Shown in pieces: positions 15,459 through 18,875 of a stretch of 18,875 bases of DNA. Source of the DNA: Pelagibius sp050043265 (GTDB taxonomy: Bacteria; Pseudomonadota; Alphaproteobacteria; Kiloniellales; Kiloniellaceae); NCBI GenBank assembly GCA_050043265.1, contig JBHJIR010000098.1:1-18875 (forward strand), read 5' to 3'. The translations under genes and the position numbers were made by a program. Below the pieces are notes generated by a model. That model was not told the origin of the DNA, ran no database searches, and was given only the letters and a program-made list of their open reading frames with translations. Position 1 is the first letter of the stretch. Each line of letters begins with the position of its first letter.

Positions 15459-16933
15459 CACCGCAATCCCACCAGCCGGGTCGCCGTCGCCGGCGCCGTC
15501 GTCTCGATGAAGCAGCGGCGCAGCAGGTTCTGCGCCGCCTTCAGGCGGTAGGCCGCGCTGGCGCGCCAATCGGACAGCGGCTGGAAGTCCTCCGCCAGCG
15601 CCGCCATGGCGCGCGCAACGGTTTGCTCCGTCCAGGCCTGGCCGGTCAGCGCCGCTTCGGCCTGTGACGCGCGCTTCGGAATCCCGGCGAGGCCGCCATA
15701 GGCGAGCCGCGCGGAGGCCACCACACCCGCCTCGATCTGCAGGCTGAAGGCGCCGAGCACCGCCGAGATGTCCTGGTCGAAACGCTTGGAGACCTTGTAG
15801 GCGCGGAACACGTTGCCCGCCGCCGGCAACGGCAGGGTGATGCGCTCGACCAGTTCGCCGGCCGCGCGGTCCTGCTTGCCGTAGTCGAGGAAGAAGTCCT
15901 CCAGCGGCAGGCTGCGTTGCGTCGTGCCGTGACGCAGATGCAGGGTGGCCCCGGCGGCGATGAGCAGCGGCGGGCTGTCACCGATGGGCGAGCCGTTGGC
16001 GATGTTGCCACCCAGGGTGCCGGTATTGCGGATCTGCACCGAGCCGATGCGGCGAATGACCTCGCCCATGTCGGGATAGTGTTGCGCCAGCCGGTCCATG
16101 GCATCCGAATAGGTGACGCCGGCGCCGATCTCGATGGCGTCGGCGGTTTCCTCGATCTGCTGGAGCTCGCCGACGCGCCCGCTGTAGATGACCGTCTGCG
16201 GCCGCTTCAATTGCTTGGTGATCCAGAGGCCGACGTCGGTCGCCCCGGCGGTCAGCGTCGCCTCGGGATGATCGGCATAGAGCACGGCCAGCTGGTCGAG
16301 CGTGGCGGGGGCGAAGAACCGCCGCCCGCCTTCGTCATCCTCGACGGCCACGGTTTCGGCATCCTGCATCTCATCGAGACGCCCCAGTGTCGCCGCCGCC
16401 TGGTCCGCGAAAGCATCGTCACGCGGATGTTTTTCGTAAGCCTGCCCATCGTACATTTTCCGGGCGGCGCGCACGATGGGCGCGTAGCCGGTGCAGCGGC
16501 AGAGGTTGCCCGCCAGCACGTCGTCGATGGTGGCTTCGTCCGGCACCTCGGCATGGTCCCGGGTCATGGCGAAGAGCGACATGACGAAGCCCGGCGTGCA
16601 GAAGCCGCATTGCGAACCGTGGCAGTCGACCATCGCCTGCTGCACCGGGTGCAGCGCGCCATCCTTTGCGAGATGTTCAACGGTGATGAGCTGGCAGCCG
16701 TCCAGCGAACCGAGAAACTGGATGCAGGCGTTGACCGCGCGGTAGTGCAGCGCGCCATCGCGCGGTTTCGCCACCACCACGGTGCAGGCGCCGCAGTCGC
16801 CCTCGTTACAGCCTTCCTTGGTGCCGGTCAGGTGCTCGACCTGGCGCAGGTAGTCCAGCACGGTCATGGTCGGGTCGATCCGCGTCAGGTGGCGCGGCGC
16901 GTCATCCAGCAGGAATCGGATCTCGCCGCGCAT
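15458..16933 (-). CDS. xdhA: Xanthine dehydrogenase, iron-sulfur and FAD small subunit
   Basis: Small subunit (491 residues) that carries electrons from the molybdenum centre to NAD+. The N-terminal [2Fe-2S] domain has Cys42, Cys47, Cys50 and Cys70; the second helical [2Fe-2S] domain has Cys109 and Cys112 (SQCGFC) with Cys145 and Cys147 (CRC). A linker of about residues 165-200 leads to the FAD domain, with TAGATDVGLWITKQ and GTLGGNIANGSPIGDSPP as flavin-binding motifs, and the CO dehydrogenase flavoprotein C-terminal domain closes the chain. The length is normal for bacterial XdhA. The ATG at 16933 lies 5 bp after the uraH stop, with GAGGG just upstream. Confidence 0.95.
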   Translation of the reverse strand: MRGEIRFLLDDAPRHLTRIDPTMTVLDYLRQVEHLTGTKEGCNEGDCGACTVVVAKPRDGALHYRAVNACIQFLGSLDGCQLITVEHLAKDGALHPVQQAMVDCHGSQCGFCTPGFVMSLFAMTRDHAEVPDEATIDDVLAGNLCRCTGYAPIVRAARKMYDGQAYEKHPRDDAFADQAAATLGRLDEMQDAETVAVEDDEGGRRFFAPATLDQLAVLYADHPEATLTAGATDVGLWITKQLKRPQTVIYSGRVGELQQIEETADAIEIGAGVTYSDAMDRLAQHYPDMGEVIRRIGSVQIRNTGTLGGNIANGSPIGDSPPLLIAAGATLHLRHGTTQRSLPLEDFFLDYGKQDRAAGELVERITLPLPAAGNVFRAYKVSKRFDQDISAVLGAFSLQIEAGVVASARLAYGGLAGIPKRASQAEAALTGQAWTEQTVARAMAALAEDFQPLSDWRASAAYRLKAAQNLLRRCFIETTAPATATRLVGLR

Positions 16934-16938
16934 GGCCC

Positions 16939-17316
16939 TCAGCTACCCCGGTAGGTGGAATAGCCGTAGGGCGAGATCAGCAGCGGCACATGGTAGTGCT
17001 GGCCGGCCGCGGCGACGCCGAAGCGAATCGGCACCACATCCAGGAAGGGCGGTTCCGGCAGGTTCACCCCGGCCCGGCGGAAGTAGTCGGCGGCGTGGAA
17101 CACCAGCTCGTAGGCCCCGGGGGCGAAGGCCGCGCCCTGCAGCAGGGGGCCTTCGCAGCGGCCGTCGGCGTTGGTTTCGTGGCTGGACAGATGCTCCCGG
17201 CCCTCGCCAAGCACGCGGAAAAGCTGGATTTTGATGCCGGCGGCGGGGCAGCCGCGCGCCGTGTCCAGCACGTGGGTGGTAAGCCGCCCGCCCGCCTCTT
17301 TGCCGCTATCCGCCAT
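16939..17316 (-). CDS. uraH: 5-hydroxyisourate hydrolase (transthyretin-like)
   Basis: A small cytosolic enzyme (125 residues), active as a tetramer in its family, that hydrolyses 5-hydroxyisourate to OHCU, the second step of urate breakdown. The catalytic set is present: His15 in RLTTHVLDT, Arg53 in NADGRCEGPL, His107 and His109 in QHYHVPLL, and the defining C-terminal YRGS (122-125) that separates it from transthyretin. AGGGGG six bases before the ATG at 17316 supports the start. It is the first gene of the long - strand operon (uraH-xdhA-xdhB-ABC importer), so its promoter must lie in the divergent region 17317-17621. Confidence 0.95.
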   Translation of the reverse strand: MADSGKEAGGRLTTHVLDTARGCPAAGIKIQLFRVLGEGREHLSSHETNADGRCEGPLLQGAAFAPGAYELVFHAADYFRRAGVNLPEPPFLDVVPIRFGVAAAGQHYHVPLLISPYGYSTYRGS

Positions 17317-17621
17317 CTCGATCCCCCTCGCTATCAGCCCTGCTCCGGAATTCCCCGGGATACTTGCCCTTTACGGGCCGAACCTGTTTGACTACAGGTT
17401 CCTTGGTTCTTGTCGCCGACCTTTTGAGCCGTCTCATTCTCGCGGGTTGCGACGGGAATCGGAAGACTACTCCCTCCGGAAGCAGTTTCAAAAAAAACAT
17501 GCCAATTCCGCCGCCTTCGTCTGCATTAGTATGATTTGGGAGCGTGAATTGGGCGATTGCAGGCGGCAGCAGCCCAGCAGCAGCAAGGGGACTTCGACAA
17601 GACCATGACGGGTAAGCGACC
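17317..17621. promoter_or_regulatory. Divergent promoter region between uraH (-) and puuE (+)
   Basis: These 305 bp hold no gene apart from the minicistron noted at 17605. They must contain the promoters for both the - strand uraH operon and the + strand puuE-uraD operon. The composition is more AT-rich than the genes, with an A-tract (17491-17498) and TATGAT at 17530-17535 as a possible -10 box towards puuE, without a convincing -35. The palindrome at 17379-17401 is the best regulatory candidate. Confidence 0.6.
17379..17401. promoter_or_regulatory. 22-bp palindrome, operator candidate
   Basis: GAACCTGT and ACAGGTTC are perfect 8-bp inverted arms around a 6-bp spacer (TTGACT), at about 17380-17401. 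It lies 60-85 bp upstream of uraH and about 220 bp upstream of puuE. No T-run follows, so an operator for a dimeric repressor is more likely than a terminator. The regulator family cannot be named from the site, and no regulator gene is in the window. Confidence 0.5.
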
Positions 17622-17625
17622 ATGA
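17605..17625 (+). other. Six-codon minicistron overlapping the puuE start, within a 12-bp direct repeat
   Basis: GACCATGACGGG occurs at 17601-17612 and again at 17618-17629, so the start context of puuE is duplicated with a 17-bp period. The upstream ATG (17605) is out of frame and reads MTGKRP before a TGA that overlaps the real puuE ATG. It could be a leader that couples translation or simply a chance result of the duplication. Confidence 0.4.
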
Positions 17626-18530
17626 CGGGCGACTATCCCCGCGATCTCGTTGGCTACGGCGAGACACCGCCCGATCCGAAGTGGCCCGGCGGCGCCCGCC
17701 TTGCCGTGCAGTTCGTCATCAACTACGAGGAGGGCGGCGAGAACAACATCCTGCACGGCGACGCCGCCTCGGAAGCCTTCCTGTCGGAGATCGTCGGCGC
17801 CCAGCCCTGGCCGGGCCAGCGCCACATGAACATGGAATCGATCTACGAATACGGCAGCCGCGCCGGCTTCTGGCGCCTGCACCGGCTGTTCACCGCCGTG
17901 GGCATCCCGGTCACCGTCTACGGTGTCGCCACCGCCCTGCAGCGCAATCCCCAGGCCGTCGCCGCCATGCAGCGCGCCGGCTGGGAGATCGCCTCCCACG
18001 GGCTGAAGTGGATCGAGTACAAGGACTTCACCAAGGACGACGAGCGCCAGCACCTCGACGAGGCGATCCGCCTCCACACCGAGGTCACCGGCGAACGCCC
18101 GCTCGGCTGGTACACCGGCAGAAGCTCGATCCACAGCCTGGACCTGGTGATGGAGGACGGCGGCTTCCTCTATTCCGCCGACGCCTACGCCGACGACCTG
18201 CCCTACTGGGTCACGGGGCCGAAGGGACCGCACCTCATCGTCCCCTATACCCTCGATACCAACGACATGCGCTTCGCCACGCCCCAGGGCTTCAACTCGG
18301 GCGACCAGTTCTTCGCCTACCTGAAGGATTCCTTCGACCTGCTGTATGCCGAGGGCCAGGCCGGCCAGCCCAAGATGCTGTCCGTCGGCCTGCACTGCCG
18401 CCTGGCCGGGCGGCCGGGCCGCGCCGCCGCATTGGCGCGCTTCCTCGACTACGTGATGTCCCACGACGCGGTGTGGCCAGCGCGGCGCATCGATATCGCC
18501 CACCACTGGCACGCGGTTCACAAGCCGTGA
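17622..18530 (+). CDS. puuE: Allantoinase PuuE (polysaccharide deacetylase/NodB fold)
   Basis: A 302-residue cytosolic enzyme of the carbohydrate esterase 4 fold that hydrolyses allantoin to allantoate, a cofactor-light alternative to the amidohydrolase allantoinase AllB. The N-terminus MTGDYPRDLVGYGETPPDPKWPGGARLAVQFVINYEEGGE is diagnostic of the PuuE subfamily and distinguishes it from ordinary chitin deacetylases; EIASHGLKWIEY, GWYTGRSSIHSLDLV and SVGLHCRLAGRPGR follow at the expected places. The ATG at 17622 is chosen for this N-terminus; the ribosome-binding site is weak. The stop overlaps the GTG start of uraD. It is transcribed divergently from the uraH-xdh operon. Confidence 0.94.
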   Translation: MTGDYPRDLVGYGETPPDPKWPGGARLAVQFVINYEEGGENNILHGDAASEAFLSEIVGAQPWPGQRHMNMESIYEYGSRAGFWRLHRLFTAVGIPVTVYGVATALQRNPQAVAAMQRAGWEIASHGLKWIEYKDFTKDDERQHLDEAIRLHTEVTGERPLGWYTGRSSIHSLDLVMEDGGFLYSADAYADDLPYWVTGPKGPHLIVPYTLDTNDMRFATPQGFNSGDQFFAYLKDSFDLLYAEGQAGQPKMLSVGLHCRLAGRPGRAAALARFLDYVMSHDAVWPARRIDIAHHWHAVHKP

Positions 18531-18875
18531 ACATCACCGCGACAGAAGACCGCGCGAGCTTCGTCGCCCGCTTTGGCGGCGTCTTCGAGCATTCGCCCTG
18601 GGTCGCCGAGGCGGCCTTCGATGCCGGGCTGCCGGAACTGCCGTGGACGCCCGAGGGGCTGCACGCGGCGCTGGTCCTGGCAATGCGCGCCGGCAGCGAC
18701 GAGCAAAAACGCGCCCTGATCGCCGCCCACCCGGATCTCGCCGGGCGCCTCGCCCAGGCCGGCCGGCTGACGGCGGACTCGACCCGGGAGCAGGCCTCCG
18801 CCGGGCTCGACCTGTTGAGCGATGCCGAACGCGCCCGCTTCACCGACCTGAACGAAGCCTATAAGGCGAAGTTCG
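18527..18875 (+). CDS. uraD: OHCU decarboxylase, 5' part, cut by the window end
   Basis: The first 116 codons are present. The GTG at 18527 overlaps the puuE stop (GTGA). The protein begins MNITATEDRASFVARFGGVFEHSPWV; the segment HPDLAGRLA carries the catalytic histidine of the family, and STREQASAGLDLL followed by FTDLNEAYKAKF is the typical continuation, just before the usual FGFPF motif. UraD converts 2-oxo-4-hydroxy-4-carboxy-5-ureidoimidazoline to S-(+)-allantoin, the substrate of PuuE. It completes the urate-to-allantoin pathway with PuuD and UraH, although those two are encoded on the other strand. Confidence 0.93.
   Translation, partial: MNITATEDRASFVARFGGVFEHSPWVAEAAFDAGLPELPWTPEGLHAALVLAMRAGSDEQKRALIAAHPDLAGRLAQAGRLTADSTREQASAGLDLLSDAERARFTDLNEAYKAKF

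Noticed and set aside
14040..15551. A 503-codon open frame on the + strand
   Set aside because: It is antisense to xdhB, whose active-site residues are intact; the frame has the typical shadow composition.
17388..17416. TTGACT as a -35 box towards puuE
   Set aside because: The sequence 17 bp downstream (TGTCGC) is not a plausible -10 box, and TTGACT is simply the spacer of the palindrome.

Overview
The window is GC-rich DNA from a bacterium, most probably an alphaproteobacterium of the Rhodospirillales type. This is inferred from the gene set (membrane-bound urate oxidase PuuD, PuuE-type allantoinase, XdhA/XdhB split xanthine dehydrogenase, a PEP-CTERM protein) and from palindromic intergenic repeats; no rRNA or other taxonomic marker is present. 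Almost everything that can be named belongs to purine, urate and allantoin catabolism plus the matching ABC transporters.

Layout. Positions 1-3547 (+ strand) hold the frameshifted 3' end of an unidentified gene, two PotB/PotC-like ABC permeases, an allantoin/hydantoin racemase-like protein and a double-GNAT acetyltransferase, tightly packed as an operon. A palindromic repeat element (3571-3736) separates these from a small VOC-family protein (3804-4196). Convergent to it, on the - strand, are guanine deaminase (4263-5570) and the membrane-bound, cytochrome c-fused urate oxidase PuuD (5757-6947), with a second copy of the repeat element between them. Next is a PEP-CTERM exported protein (7176-7946, -) with its own intrinsic terminator and a very good sigma-54 promoter candidate. 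From 17316 down to 8377 runs one compact - strand operon: 5-hydroxyisourate hydrolase, xdhA, xdhB, then the four genes of a BMP-type (nucleoside/purine class) ABC importer, closed by an intrinsic terminator. A divergent intergenic region (17317-17621) with a strong palindrome leads to puuE (allantoinase) and the start of uraD (OHCU decarboxylase), which runs off the window end.

How the genes work together. Guanine is deaminated to xanthine (GuaD); xanthine is oxidised to urate (XdhAB); urate is oxidised at the membrane to 5-hydroxyisourate (PuuD); UraH hydrolyses that to OHCU; UraD decarboxylates it to S-allantoin; PuuE opens allantoin to allantoate, and the racemase can interconvert allantoin enantiomers. 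The BMP importer probably supplies purines or urate and the PotBC-like permeases perhaps allantoin or a related compound; both substrates are inferred from context. XdhC, the cofactor-insertion factor normally beside xdhB, is not in the window, nor is any transcription factor.

The less ordinary observations are the sigma-54 promoter of the PEP-CTERM gene, the head-to-head 30-bp repeats, an in-frame 24-bp tandem repeat forming the tail of XdhB, the divergent-region palindrome, a proline inside a Walker A motif, and the frameshift at the left edge. I do not see a clearly undescribed system; the locus is a well-organised urate catabolic cluster with these local oddities.
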